From Melastoma dodecandrum (taxonomy: Eukaryota > Streptophyta > Magnoliopsida > Myrtales > Melastomataceae), in contig JARUPY010000416.1 in the NCBI GenBank assembly GCA_029817715.1, forward strand, positions 44,919 through 108,918: a stretch of DNA of 64,000 bases. Reading direction: 5' to 3'. The position numbers and the translations under genes are program-made. This document shows, piece after piece, positions 51,977 to 63,228 of the stretch (position 1 is the first letter of the stretch; each line of letters opens with the position of its first letter). The notes under the pieces are model-generated. The model was given only the letters and a program-made list of their open reading frames with translations, was not told the origin of the DNA and did not search any database.

Positions 51977-53152
51977 ATGATCTTGAAGCGCCTCGCGATG
52001 GCGATGCTTGCTCTCCTGCTTGCCACGCCAGCCCGCGCCGACTTCGCCGCCTGCGTCGCTGGCCTTCGCGGGCCGGCCGCCGCCAAGGGCGTCTCCTCGC
52101 AGACCTTCGATCAGCTCACCCAGGGGCTCGAGCCGAACCCCGATGTCTTGAAGGCCGAGGCCTACCAGCCAGAGTTCAAGACGGCGATCTGGGATTATCT
52201 CGCCGGCCTTGTCGACGAGGAGCGCGTCCAGGACGGGCTCGCCGCCATGTCGCGGAACGCGCAGGCGCTGGCCTCGGCACAGCGCCGCTACGGCGTCTCG
52301 CAATACGTCGTCACCGCCGTCTGGGGCGTCGAATCGAACTTCGGGCGCAACTTCGGCTCGAAGCCGGTCATCCAGTCGCTCGCCACCCTCACCTGCCAGG
52401 GCAGCCGGCGCGCCGGCTCTTACCGCGGCGAGCTGCTCAGCGCGATGAAGATCGTGCAATCGGGCGACATCGACCCGCGCGACTTCAATGGCTCCTGGGC
52501 CGGCGCCTTCGGCCATACCCAGTTCATGCCATCGACCTTCCTGCGCACCGCCGTGGACGGCGACGGCGACGGACGGCGCGACATCGTCCACGACCCTGCA
52601 GACGCCCTGGCGTCGACCGCCAACTACCTGCGCAAGTCGGGCTGGGTGTCGGGCCAGCCCTGGGGGTTCGAGGTCAAGCTGCCCGAGGGCTACGTCGGCC
52701 CCTCGGGACGCACGAAGAAGATGCCGATGTCGTTCTGGTCGGCGCGGGGCATCACGCGGATCGACGGCGGGAGCCTCGGCGAGGGCAAGGCCGGCCTGCT
52801 GCTGCCCGCCGGTCCGAACGGCCCAGCGTTCTTGGTGACCAAGAATTTCGATGCCATCTACGGCTACAATGCCGCCGAGAGCTACGCGCTGGCGATCGCG
52901 CTCTTGTCCGACCGACTCGCCGGGCGCCCCGGCCTGCAGACGCCCTGGCCCACCGACGACCCCGGCCTGTCGCGGGCCGACCGGCGCGAGCTGCAGACCA
53001 AGCTCGTCGAGCGCGGCTATGATCTGCAGGGAAAAATCGATGGCGTCATCGGCGACAAGACGCGCGAGGCGATCATGGATTTCCAGTCCAAGGCTGGGAT
53101 GAAGCCGGACGGACGCGCGAGCCAGTCAGTGCTGGCGGCGCTCCGCCGATGA
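51977..53152 (+). CDS. Lytic murein transglycosylase, MltB-like
   Basis: 391 residues, intact. Signal peptide (LALLLATPARADF), SLT_2 catalytic domain with the Glu in AVWGVESNFGRNFG, substrate block SWAGAFGHTQFMPSTF, and a C-terminal peptidoglycan-binding domain (VERGYDLQGKIDGVIGDKTR). Cleaves glycan strands in the periplasm. It starts 12 bases after ftsX, so it is probably co-transcribed with the divisome regulator FtsEX, which fits coordinated septal wall cutting. Confidence 0.92.
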   Translation: MILKRLAMAMLALLLATPARADFAACVAGLRGPAAAKGVSSQTFDQLTQGLEPNPDVLKAEAYQPEFKTAIWDYLAGLVDEERVQDGLAAMSRNAQALASAQRRYGVSQYVVTAVWGVESNFGRNFGSKPVIQSLATLTCQGSRRAGSYRGELLSAMKIVQSGDIDPRDFNGSWAGAFGHTQFMPSTFLRTAVDGDGDGRRDIVHDPADALASTANYLRKSGWVSGQPWGFEVKLPEGYVGPSGRTKKMPMSFWSARGITRIDGGSLGEGKAGLLLPAGPNGPAFLVTKNFDAIYGYNAAESYALAIALLSDRLAGRPGLQTPWPTDDPGLSRADRRELQTKLVERGYDLQGKIDGVIGDKTREAIMDFQSKAGMKPDGRASQSVLAALRR

Positions 53153-53394
53153 GGCGGCTTGCGGTTCTCACCGTGCTGCTGACGGCATCGAGCGCGCCGG
53201 CGCCGGCGCAGCAGCCGCTGCGGTGCTCGACCTTTCTTCATACGGCGGACGGCGGCTGGCGCGCCTTCGAAGGCGACGTGCTCGGGCCAGACGGCCCGGT
53301 ACATGTGAAGAGCGGCGAGGTGCCGCATCCGTCGCAGAAGGGACCGAAAGGCGAGATCGGCCGCGCGCTGAACGGGCTTTGCGAGGGGCGGTAG
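53149..53394 (+). CDS. Small exported protein
   Basis: 81 residues. Signal peptide (LAVLTVLLTASSAPAPAQ), one Cys early and one late in the mature chain (LRCSTF, GLCEGR). The start overlaps the transglycosylase stop as ATGA, so it is the last gene of the ftsEX-transglycosylase operon by coupling. No family recognised. Confidence 0.65.
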   Translation: MRRLAVLTVLLTASSAPAPAQQPLRCSTFLHTADGGWRAFEGDVLGPDGPVHVKSGEVPHPSQKGPKGEIGRALNGLCEGR

Positions 53395-53404
53395 CTGGCC
53401 CCGA

Positions 53405-54247
53405 TCAGAACGGCGTCCCGACCGGCCGATTCTCCTCCTGCGGCTTGTAGAGCGGCACGATCAGCCGCGTCCAGCCGCGCGTGTCGGTGCCGGTGTAACC
53501 GCGCACCGCGACGTCGCGGGTGAAGAAGGCCTGCACGATGACGGGGCCGAAATCGTAGCCCGCGAATCCGCCGACGGCGACCTGCCCCTCGCGACGATAG
53601 GACGGCCGTGCCCCCGGCGCGGAGATGTCCGTCGAGGCAAAGGCCACAGGGCCGAGCTCGAGCTTGCCGAACTTCCTCGCCGCCGTGAGGTCGAGGTTCA
53701 GCCAGTTCGGATAGCGCGCGGCGAGCGGGCTCGCGAAGAAGACGCCGTTGAGCAGGTTCGCCGTCAAGACGTAATCGTCGTTCTTGTAGGTGACCGCCGC
53801 ACGCTGGTCGAGCGGAGCTTTGCTGGATCGCCAGCGCCGACGGCTGCGCCGCACGAAAGCCGCCTGGTAGCTGATGTTGAAACCATTGCCGAACGAATGA
53901 GCGAGACGCGCGGCAAACAGGGTGCTGTTGGTATAGAAATTTCCCCTCGTCCGCCCCGGTTCGATAAGCCGTCGGCTGCATGAAGAAGAGCGACAACCGC
54001 GTGTCGGCGAAGGCGAAGGGGGGTGGACCAGACGAGCTGGGTCAGATTGACGCCGAGGCCATCCGGCGCCCTGGCTCCTCTCGCCGTAGGACGACGTGTT
54101 CTCGAAGTAGACGCCTTCCGGACGCGGTGCGCCCACCGGCAAGCCGAGCGTGCTGCCGGGCTGCGCGACGCTACCCGCGCGTGCCGGCGTCGCAACCGCG
54201 AGCATGGCCAAGATGCAGATGGTCGCGATCGATCGAACGAGTTTCAT
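53405..54247 (-). CDS. Outer-membrane transporter-like protein, MetA/phenol type (frameshifted)
   Basis: Signal peptide (ICILAMLAVATPARAG), then beta-strand-rich sequence typical of the MetA-pathway of phenol degradation/transporter family: GVYFENTSSYGERSQGA, LGVNLTQLVWSTP, YPNWLNLDLTAARKFGKLEL, and final strands VAVGGFAGYDFGPVIVQAFF. At least three breaks (near 54070, 53990 and 53950). About 285 residues. Substrate unknown; probably an outer membrane barrel. Confidence 0.65.
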   Translation of the reverse strand: MKLVRSIATICILAMLAVATPARAGSVAQPGSTLGLPVGAPRPEGVYFENTSSYGERSQGAGWPRRQSDPARLVHPPSPSPTRGCRSSSCSRRLIEPGRTRGNFYTNSTLFAARLAHSFGNGFNISYQAAFVRRSRRRWRSSKAPLDQRAAVTYKNDDYVLTANLLNGVFFASPLAARYPNWLNLDLTAARKFGKLELGPVAFASTDISAPGARPSYRREGQVAVGGFAGYDFGPVIVQAFFTRDVAVRGYTGTDTRGWTRLIVPLYKPQEENRPVGTPF

Positions 54248-54497
54248 GGTCTCGTGTGCCCCTCCTTCGACGCACAAAATCGTGACAGAAGACACGCAGG
54301 AACGGAACTCGGCGAGCCTCGAAACGCCCGGGCAAAGCACCGGCGCCGCGACTTCGTCGACGGCTGTTGCACGGGCGCCTGATAATTGTTTCCCGATCGT
54401 TTCTCGCCTGCCCGACTGTCCGGTGGCCCGTTGACGCGAGCCGGTGATAGATTTTTTCAGAACGGATATACATTGTATAGTCAAACGGAGATCGACG

Positions 54498-54744
54498 ATG
54501 GTCGTGCGCTTCGCAAAATGGGGAAACAGCCTCGCCCTACGCGTTCCGGTCGCGCTGGCTCAAGAGATCGGCGCGACAGAAAGGGTGCCCTGCCGAAGCC
54601 GCGGTCGAGAACGGCCGGCTGGTCGTGACGCCCGTCGTTAAGACGGCAAAGCTCGATCTGGCCGCGCTCGTTGCCGCGATAACTGACGAGAACATCCATG
54701 ACGAAATCGCCACGGGCACGCCCGTCGGACGCGAGTTCTGGTAG
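54498..54744 (+). CDS. MazE-like (AbrB-fold) antitoxin (frameshifted)
   Basis: Swapped-hairpin DNA-binding start VRFAKWGNSLALRVPVALAQ, typical of MazE/PemI. After a break near 54585 the remaining frame runs to a stop at 54744 and ends with the GREFW-type tail usual in this family. About 82 residues. Precedes the MazF-like gene, which overlaps its end. An AT-rich stretch upstream (54445-54480) could hold the promoter. Confidence 0.78.
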
Positions 54745-55075
54745 CTATTGCCCCGATGCCGGGGATCTCGTCTGGCTCGACTTCGATCCGCAAAGGGGAC
54801 GCGAGCAGGCAGGCCGCCGCCCCGCCCTGGTTCTCTCGCCTATCATCTACAACAGAAGGCGAACCGTCTGCATCGTCTGTCCTGTGACGAACCAGCTCAA
54901 AGGCTATCCGTTCGAGGTCGCGCTGCCTGACGAAGGCCCGATCCGGGGCGTCGTCCTGAGCGACCAGATCAAGAGCCTTTCCTGGCTCGAGCGCCGCGCA
55001 AGCCACGCGGCGACCGCGCCGCCGGCGGTTGTGGAAGCCGTAAAGGCCCGCATCAGAGCACTCTTCGACATGTGA
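54698..55075 (+). CDS. MazF/PemK-family toxin
   Basis: PemK/MazF fold: GDLVWLDFDPQRGREQAGRR, PALVLSP, CPVTNQLKGYPFEV and LSDQIKSLSW, all the family blocks in order. About 110 residues beyond the likely start. ATG 54698 overlaps the antitoxin by 46 bases; the true start may be nearer 54745. Sequence-specific mRNA endonuclease by family. Confidence 0.82.
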   Translation: MTKSPRARPSDASSGSYCPDAGDLVWLDFDPQRGREQAGRRPALVLSPIIYNRRRTVCIVCPVTNQLKGYPFEVALPDEGPIRGVVLSDQIKSLSWLERRASHAATAPPAVVEAVKARIRALFDM

Positions 55076-55081
55076 TGGCCC

Positions 55082-56627
55082 TTACCGCTCGACCGCCCCG
55101 AGCTTTTCCTTGATCAGCTCCGCCTCGTCCCGGATCGTCCGCAGCTCCGTCCGGCCAATCCTGTCGAGGTTCTTGTAAACCATCGCCATACGGTTGTTGC
55201 CGGCGAGCTTGCGCCGGATGCGGGCGAGAAAATCCCAGTAGAGCGGGTTTGAACGGGCAGGCGTCGCCGCCTGTCCGCACCTTCGGGTCGTAGCGGCACG
55301 AGCGGCAGTAATCGCTCATGCGGTTGATATAGGCGCCGGATGCGGCATAGGGCTTCGAGCCGACGACGCCGCCGTCAGCGAAGGTCGCCATGCCGTGGGT
55401 GTTGGGCAGTTCCACCCATTCGAACGCGTCGGCATAGACGACCATGTACCAGTCGTTGACCTGGTCCGGATGCACGCCAAGCAGCATCGCCAGATTTCCT
55501 GTCACCATCAGGCGCTGGATATGGTGGGCATAGGCATGTGCCGCGGTCGCACGCACCGTCTCGCGCACGCACGCCATCTCGGTCTCGCCGGCCCAGTAGA
55601 GCCAGGGCAGCTTGCGGTTCGCGCCCAGCGCGTTGAGCGTCTTGAAACCCGGCATCTTCAGCCAGTAGACGCCGCGCACATATTCGCGCCAGCCGAGGAT
55701 CTGGCGGATGAAGCCCTCGACGGCGTTGAGCGGCGCGCGGCCCGCGCGGTATTCCGCCTCGGCGCGGCGGCAGAGGTCGAGCGGATCGATGAGACCCATG
55801 TTCATCGCGGCGGAGACGATCGCGTGCCACATGAACGGCTCGCCCGTCACCATCGCGTCCTGGTAGTCGCCGAAGCCGGGCAGTATGTTCGCGATGAAGT
55901 CCGCGACGACCGCCTCCGCCTCGTCGGGGGTGGTCGCGTAGCCGAACCCGTCGAGCGAGCCGAAATGCTCCGGGAACAGCCGCGCGACGTCGCCGATCGC
56001 CTGGGCCGTGATCTTGCTCGGTGCGACGAAGCGGTGCGCGGGCGGCGTCAGGCCGGCTAGGCATGCGCTTTGCGGTTCTCCTTGTCGAGATTCCAGGCGC
56101 CCCCGGCAGGCGCGTCGCCGTCCATCAGGATTTCGTGGCGCCTGCGCATCTCGCGGTAGAAGAGCTCCATGCGCAGCTCCTTGCGCCCGTCGGCCCAGGC
56201 GGCAAACGCCGTCGGGGTGCAGACGAAGCGGTCGTCGTCGCGGATCTGGAACGGCACGTTCGACTCTGCGGCGAACGCCTCGAAGGCTTCCATCAGCCGG
56301 AACTCGCCGGGCGCCGTCACCACGACGCGGTCGTAGTCGCGCGCGGCCAAGGCACGCCGCACCTCGCCGATCAACGAGCCCGTGTTGTCCGCGTCCTCGA
56401 GGCCGACGTAGCGAACCGCAACCTTCCGCTTGCGCAGCGCGCGCGGCGAGGCCGCGCATGCCGGCGAAGACGAGCGCGATCTTCTGCTTGTGATGGCGGA
56501 CATAGGTCGCCTCCTCCATGACCTCGGCGAGAAGGATGGTGTCGCGCCCGGGATCGAGGTCGCGCAGCGAAGAGAGGCGGTCGTCGGAGATTTGGTCGCC
56601 GAGGACGAGACGCAGGGTGCCGGGCAC
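55082..56627 (-). CDS. FeS-type cryptochrome/photolyase (CryPro/(6-4) class) (frameshifted)
   Basis: Iron-sulfur bacterial cryptochrome/photolyase, about 515 residues. N-terminal antenna domain: LRLVLGDQISDDRLSSLRDL, LLAEVMEEATYVRHH. FAD domain: ILGWREYVRGVYW, HAYAHHIQRLMVTGNLAMLL, WYMVVYADAFEWVELPN. The Cys residues in DYCRSCRYDP and ACPFNP contribute to the 4Fe-4S site. Breaks near 56455, 56060 and 55245. GTG start 56627. Repairs (6-4) photoproducts or senses light in relatives. Single gene. Confidence 0.88.
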
Positions 56628-56899
56628 GGGAGCTCCGAGCGAGACTAGCTTTGCCGCAATGGCTGGAGAAGCCTCGAGGTTCGCGCGGCGCTTCGCCTCA
56701 CCGCGGTCAAGCGGGATGTGACGCCAGCAACACGCCGGCCATCATACGATCTCGTGATGGCCGCAGGCCACGGTTCAGCCGCTATACGGCGGCTGTAGAC
56801 GACCTTATGACTTGGTTGGTGCCAGCCCTCCCGCGCTCATCGCAAGGCGATGCCGTCCCGCGGTGGCGCGGGCGTTGTGCGTGGGCGGGTAAGGACCCC

Positions 56900-58389
56900 A
56901 TGAGAACGGCCTATGGGTACGCCCCACGCGAGGGAGCGCGGCAGCGCGTGACCAAGGCCGTGGCGGGGTTCGCCGCCGGCCTCATCGTCGCCGGCTGCAT
57001 CCCCAATGCCGTCGTCCCCGAGCCGGCGCTCGACGTGCCGGGCAGCTATCGCTTCGCCGGTCCGAAGGCGGCCGGCGCGAAGGGTGGCCTCGAGGACCAC
57101 GCCACCGACTGGTGGGTCACCTTCCGCCAGCCAGAGCTGACACGCATTATGGAGGCGACCGAGGTCCAGAACCTCGACGTCGCCGCGGCGATCGGCGCGG
57201 TCGAGCAGGCCGACGCGCTCGCCCGTCAGTCCGGCGCCGCGCTGCTGCCCTCGCTCACCGCCCAGGATTCGATCACGCGGTCGAAATCGAGCAACCTGTT
57301 CGGCGGCATCACGGGCACCGGCACGGGCGGCGGCGCCTCCACCAACACCACCTACGTCGCCACGTTTCGCGGCCAGCTACCAGATCGACTTCTGGGGCCG
57401 AAACCGCGCGCTCTACAAGGCGGCACAGGAGAACGCCACCGCCAACCGCTGGAACCGCCAGACCGTCCAGCTCACCGTGCTCGCCGAGGCGGCGACAGCC
57501 TATTATACGATCCTCGCCTCGCGCGAGCGCAATCACCTACCTCAAGAAGGATGTCGCCGACTCGTCCGGGATCCTGAAGCTGATCCAGGACCGGCTGACG
57601 GCCGGCACGGCGACCGCGCTCGACGTCGCGCAGCAGGCGGCCCTCGTGGCCAACCTCAAGGCCTCGGTGCCGCCGCTCCAGGTGGTGATCGATCAGAACA
57701 TCGCCGCACTCGCGGTATTGCTCGGCCGGCCGCCGGAGGCGGTGACGGTCGCCGGCAGGAGCGTGCTCAACCTGACGGTTTTCCGGTGATCGCGCCGGGC
57801 ATCCCGTCCGAGGTGCTGACGCAGCGCCCCGACGTCGAATACGCGGAATCGAACCTCGCCTCCGCGCACGCCAATCTCGTCGCGGCGCGCGCGGCCTTCT
57901 TCCCGACCTTGAACCTGACGGCGCAAGGCGGCTTCGAAAGCCTTGCGCTGAAGACGTTGTTCTCGCCGGCGTCGACCTTCTATACGGCGGCCCTCGGCGT
58001 GGCCCAGCCCAATCTTCGACGGCGGCCTGCTGCAGGGCCAGTTCGACCAGCAGAAGGGCCTGCAGGACCAGCTGCTCGCGCAATATCGCAAGGCGGTGAT
58101 CACCGCTTTCTCCGACGTCGACCAGGCGCTGGCGGCGATAAGGCACTATGGCGAACAAGAGAAGTTGACACGCGAGTCCCTTGCGGCGTCTCAGAAAGCC
58201 TATCAACTGTCGCAGGACAGGCTGAAGCAGGGCGTCCTCGACGTCGTAACTTTGCTGCAGACGGAGCAGACGTTATTTACCACCCAGGACACGCTCATCC
58301 AGGTGCGGCTGCTGCGGCTGACGCAGGCGATCGCGCTGTATCAGGCCCTGGGCGGCGCCTATGCCGGGAGGGCCAAGGGCGGCTCGTGA
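56900..58389 (+). CDS. RND outer-membrane lipoprotein, OprM/NodT-like (frameshifted)
   Basis: Trimeric TolC-type exit duct. Lipoprotein signal with lipobox Cys in LIVAGCIPN, WWVTFRQPELTRIMEAT opening, SYQIDFWGRNRALYKAAQE, RPDVEYAESNLASAHANLVA, and the second repeat QLSQDRLKQGVLDVVTLLQT. Breaks near 57375, 57530, 57780, 58020 and 58095. About 495 residues. AAGGA before ATG 56900. First gene of the efflux operon, preceded by 270 bases (56628-56899) with no recognised feature. Confidence 0.85.
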
Positions 58390-58447
58390 CCGCGCGGCAG
58401 ATGATCGCAAGACGGGTGATCGCGCGGCCGAACGGGAGCGACCGACC

Positions 58448-59720
58448 ATGAGACGGGTGTGGCGCTTCGTCGCCTGGGCGGCCGTGCTCGCGGTCGTGAT
58501 CGTGCTGCTCACGCCGGCTCCTGACGACCAGCATCTTCAACAAGCCGGCCGGCAAGAAGGGCGACCACAAGCGGGACACGGAGAACGGGCCGATCCCCGT
58601 GCTGGTCGCGCCGGCGCGCAAGGCCGACGTGCCGGTGTACGTCGAAGGTGTCGGCACCGGCAGCGCCTACAACTCGGTGCTCATCCGCTCGCAGGTCGAC
58701 GGCATCCTCACCAAGCTGAACTTCGTCGAGGGGCAGGACGTCAAGGCAGGCGATCTGATCGCGCAGATCGATCCGCGGCTCTACAAGGCGACCCTATGAC
58801 CAGGACGTCGCCAAGAAGAAGCAGGACGAGGCGATCCTCGCCAACGCCAAGGTCGACCTCAAGCGCTACAAGATGCTCGCCGAGACGAAGGCCGGGACGC
58901 AGCAGCAGTACGACACGCAGATCGCGACGGTGGCGCAGGACGAGGCACAGGTCGCGCTCGACCAGGCGCTGATCGACTCCTCTGCGACGACGCTGAGCTA
59001 CACCAACATCACCTCGCCGATCGCCGGCCGAGTCGGCATCCGCAATGTCGACGTCGGCAACCTGATCCATGCCTCGGACACGACCGGCATCGTCACGATC
59101 TCGCAGATCCAGCCGATCAGCGTCTTCTTCTACGTGCCGCAGCAGGAGCTGCCGCGCATCAACAAGGCGACCTTGCTCCACCAGCTCGACGTTCAGGCAG
59201 TGGACGACACCGGCAAGGTCGCGGTCGACCACGGCGAGCTCGCGGCCGTCAACAACTCGATCGACGCGACGACCGGCACCGTCAAGCTGAGGGCCAACTT
59301 CCCCAACAAGCAGCTCCAGCTCTGGCCCGGCATCTTCGTCAACGTTCGCTTGTTGGTCGAGACCCTGCACGACGCGATCGTCATTCCTGTCGGCGCCCTG
59401 CAGCGCGGGCCGAAGGGCGCCTTCGTCTTCGTGCAGAAGGGCGACAAGGCCGTGATGACCGACGTCAAGGCCGGCCAGCAGGACGACACCGAGGCGGTCA
59501 TCGACGCCGGCCTCGCGGCAGGCGACCAGGTCATCACCAGCGGGTTCCAGAAGCTGACCGATGGCGCCAAGGTGCAGGCCTCGCCCGACAAGGGCGCCGC
59601 CGAGGCAACCGGCGCGCCGGCCCAGCACGAGCAGGGCGTCACCCCCGGGCCGACGGCGACAGGACGCAGCCGCCGCGTCGCGGCGAGCGTCCGGCGAGGC
59701 GCTCGAGTACGACCGAATGA
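58448..59720 (+). CDS. RND periplasmic adaptor, MdtA-like (frameshifted)
   Basis: Membrane fusion protein. N-terminal anchor (FVAWAAVLAVVIVLLTP), then PVLVAPARKADVPVYVEGVG and the lipoyl half-motif VEGQDVKAGDLIAQIDPRLY. The hairpin follows (YKMLAETKAGTQQQYDTQIA), then ITSPIAGRVGIRNVDVGNLI and the barrel VIPVGALQRGPKGAFVF. Breaks near 58525, 58795 and 59650. About 420 residues. The stop overlaps the pump start as ATGA. Order adaptor-pump-pump matches mdtABC. Confidence 0.88.
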
Positions 59721-61667
59721 ACGTCTCGGCGCTCTTCATCAGACGGCCGGTCGCGACCTTCCTGCTCGCGGTGGCGGTACTGCTCGGGGGCGCGCTCGGC
59801 TACAATTTCCTCGCGGTGGCGGCGCTGCCGCAGGTCGATTATCCCACGATCCAGGTGACGACGCAGCTTCCCGGCGCCAGCCCGGAGACGATGGCCGAGC
59901 TCGTCACAGCGCCGCTTGAGCGCCAGTTCGGCCAGATCCCATCGCTGCAATCGATGACCTCGGCCTCGGCCTTCGGCCTCTCGGCGATCACCTTGCAGTT
60001 CGACCTCAACCGCAACATCGACGATGCCGCGCAGGACGTGCAGGCGGCGATCAACGCCGCCGGCTCGACACTGCCGAAGAACCTGCCCTACCCGCCGGTC
60101 TACTCGAAGGTGAACCCGGCCGACACGGCGGTCATTGAGATCGCGCTGACCTCGAAGACGATCCCCGTGCGGCAGATGTCCGACCTCGCCGACACGCTCA
60201 TCGGCCAACGGCTCTCGGAGCTGACCGGTGTCGGTCATGTCGGCATCCTCGGCGGCTTGAAGCCCGCCCGTACGCATTCAAGCGTGACCTGTCCGCGTCT
60301 CGTCGACTACGGCGTCGGCATGGAGGACATCCGTACGGCGAACGCCAACGCCAATGTCGCCGGCGCCAAGGGCTCGCTCGACGGGATCAAGCAGGCCTAT
60401 TCGATCGCCGCTAACGAGACCAGCTCACCTCGGCCGACGCCTACAAGCAAGTCGTCATCACCTACCGAAACGGCGCGCCGGTCCCTGATGAAGGACGTCG
60501 CCGACATCGTCGACGGGCTCGGAGAACGCGCATGTCGCCGGCTGGTACAACGGCAAGCCCGCCGTCATCCTCGACATCCAGCGTCAGCCCGGCGCCAACA
60601 TCGTCGCGACGGTGCAGCGCATCCGCGCCGAGCTCGACAAGCTGCGCCCGCAGCTGCCGGCCGGCGTGGCGCTCACCGTGGTCGAGGACCGCACCGGCAC
60701 GATCAAGGCGTCGATCGCCGACGTGCAGTCGACCCTGAACCTGTCGGTTGTGCTCGTCGTTTCTCGTCGTGCTGTTTCTTCCTGCGCTCGATCCGAGCGA
60801 CCATTATCGCCGGCGTCGCCCTGCCGCTGTCGCTCGTCGCGAACCTTCGGCGCGATGTATTTCCTCAACTTCAGCCTCGACAACCTGTCGTGATGGCGCT
60901 GACGGTCGCGACCGGCTTCGTCGTCGACGACGCGATCGTCATGATCGAGAACATCGTGCGCCATATTCGAGGCGGGCGAGGAGCCGCTGCATGCCGCCCT
61001 GCGCGGTGCGAGGAGATCGGCTTCACCTGTACATCTCGCTGACCGTCTCGCTCATCGCTGGTTCGTTCATCCCGTTGCTGCTTCATGTACCGGCATCGTC
61101 GGGCGCATGTTCCGCGAGTTCGCTCGCGATCTCGTGCTGACGATCGCCGCGTGCTCGCCTCGGCGGTGGTGTCGCTGGACCTTGACGCCGATTGATGTGC
61201 GGCATGCTGCTTGCGCCATTCGCGAGAGAGGACCTCTCGAAGCCGCCGGGCCTGCTGGCGCGGCGCGGCGAGCGCGTTCGGACGGCCCGCTACAAGGCGA
61301 GCCTCGAATGGGTTGCTGCGCCACCCAGCGCGCTGATGCTGGCTCGTCATCGCCGGGGTACCCCCGGCACCTGGGCGGCGACCTCTCTACCTCTCTACGT
61401 GACCATCCCGAAAGGCTTTCTGCCGGCCGAGGACACGGGCCTCATTGCGCGCGTGTGACGGACGCCGATTCCACGGTCTCGTTCGAAGAGATGTCGCGGC
61501 TGCAGAAAGCAGGTATGCCGACGAGATCGCCGTGCCGGATCTCCGCTGTCGCCGGTCGTCACCTTCGGTCGTCGGTTCGTCCCGGCACGGTCAACGACTA
61601 CGCCGAAACTCCGGTCGGCTGTCGATCAATCCTGAAGACCGCGCGGGGGGGGGGGGGGGGGGGGGGT

Positions 61668-61702
<35 letters not shown>

Positions 61703-62330
61703 GCAGCGGCCGCGACGGGCGTCTTCCACGGTGATCCGGCGCCTGCGCAGCCAAGCTCGCCCTGGCTGCGCGAAAGAATCGGACGTCTCGTTCCAGGCCG
61801 TCCAGGACAATCCAGATCACCGCGCAATCTCTTCGATCGCGCGCAAAATACCATGTACACCTTGAAAACGGCACGAGCTCGCGCGAGGTCTCGGACTGGT
61901 CGGGCAAACGCTCGTCGGCGCGCTGGCGCGAGGATGACGGTGCTGCGCGACGTCACGTCGGAGGCGCAGGACAGGCAGGGCTGCCGTCATCTATGTCGGC
62001 ATTCGACCGCCTGCTTCGCCGGACGGCTCGGTCGTAGTGATCGTGCAGAAACATCAACGGGGACTCTTCTCTACGACCGCACCTTCGGCAGCAGCGCCAG
62101 GTGGGTCTTCGACGATCTACGAGCAGACGAACCAGTATCGGGTGATTCACTCGTGGCGCAGGGCTCGCGCTAAACCTCGCGAACTCGGAGTGCCCTGGAA
62201 GAACCTTTACGTGTCGTCCGGACGTTCGCCGCGCGAAGGTCCCGCTGTCGATGTTCACGACCCTCAAGCACGACTACTGGGCACCGCGTCTCGGTGCAAG
62301 CACATCCGAGCAGTTTCGGCAGGTTGACGA

Positions 62331-62391
<61 letters not shown>

Positions 62392-63179
62392 ATTCCCCCC
62401 CCCCCCCCCCCCCCAGCTTCAAACCTGGCGAGCGGGGCAGTCGCTCAGCCGAGGGACGGTACGCGTTCATCCAGCGGGCGAGCGAAGCGGATCGGCATGC
62501 CTGGCGTGGGACCCATCAACCGGCACCTACGCGGGACGATGCGGCGGAGTTCGCGAGGCTCGTTGAGAGAACGAGCCCTACCTGATCCTGGCGGCAGGCG
62601 GAATCACCATCTACCAATCGTGCTCGGCGTTGCTCTACGAGGAGCGCGATCCAATCCGATCACAATCACTCTCGACCCTGCCGTCGGCAAAGGGCAGTGG
62701 GGCGCGCTGCTCGCGCTGAATGGCGTTCCGCATGGTGGACCATGTCGTGATCGCGCCGCTGATCGGCATCGTGCTCCTGATGGGGCATCGTCAAGAAGAA
62801 CGCCATCATGATACATCGGACTTTCGCGCTCGACGCCGAGCGCCGGAGGAAGGTCTGAGCGCGCACGCGAGGCCGACTCGTGCCAGGCCTTCGCTGCTGC
62901 GCTTCCGGCCGATCCATGATGGACGGACCTTCTTGGCCGCGCTGCTCGGGCGCGCTGCCGCTGAGCGTTCGCGGACGGGCACCGGGGATCCGGAGTCTGC
63001 GCAACCCCGCTACGGCATCACGGATCGTCGGTGGGGCTGCTTGCTTGAGCCAGCTCATCAACGCTCTACACACGACGCCGGTGCATCTACGTCGCGCGTG
63101 GAGCGCCGTGCGCGCGGAGCCTGTTCGGACGCACGAAACGCAATCGAGCCGGGCGATCCGATCGAGGAGGAGATCGTAG
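59717..63179 (+). CDS. RND efflux pump, MdtB-like (heavily frameshifted)
   Basis: The first 180 residues are clean: FIRRPVATFLLAVAVLLGGA, LPQVDYPTIQVTTQLPGASP, FDLNRNIDDAAQDVQAAINA. After about 60240 the frame changes every 50-150 bases, but RND blocks remain readable in order: VALTVVEDRTGTIKASIADV, TGFVVDDAIVMIENIV, FQAVQDN, SLSTLPSAK-like sequence replaced, RFRPIM-like and LLLSQLI near the end. Poly-G (61645-61701) and poly-C (62332-62414) interrupt it. Total length suits a 1,030-residue pump. The end is approximate. Confidence 0.8.
61645..61701 (+). other. 57-base poly-G block inside RND gene
   Basis: All G except one T at 61667. It falls in the conserved periplasmic region just before readable VIRRLRSQ and FQAVQDN coding, where RND pumps have a short charged loop. 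Not a natural coding repeat; treated as a sequence artefact. Confidence 0.85.
62332..62414 (+). other. 83-base poly-C block inside RND gene
   Basis: All C except ATT at 62392-62394. It interrupts the conserved run between QFRQV and SFKLASG, where the family has a few beta-strand residues. Treated as an artefact like the poly-G block 630 bases before it. Confidence 0.85.
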
Positions 63180-63228
63180 CCACCGGAGGGCCGACGCGGG
63201 AATATGAGCGGCGGCGCGCTTGGATCCT

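Noticed and set aside
61591..62470. Proteins with poly-Gly or poly-Pro tracts
   Set aside because: Produced by the poly-G and poly-C blocks, which interrupt a conserved RND gene.
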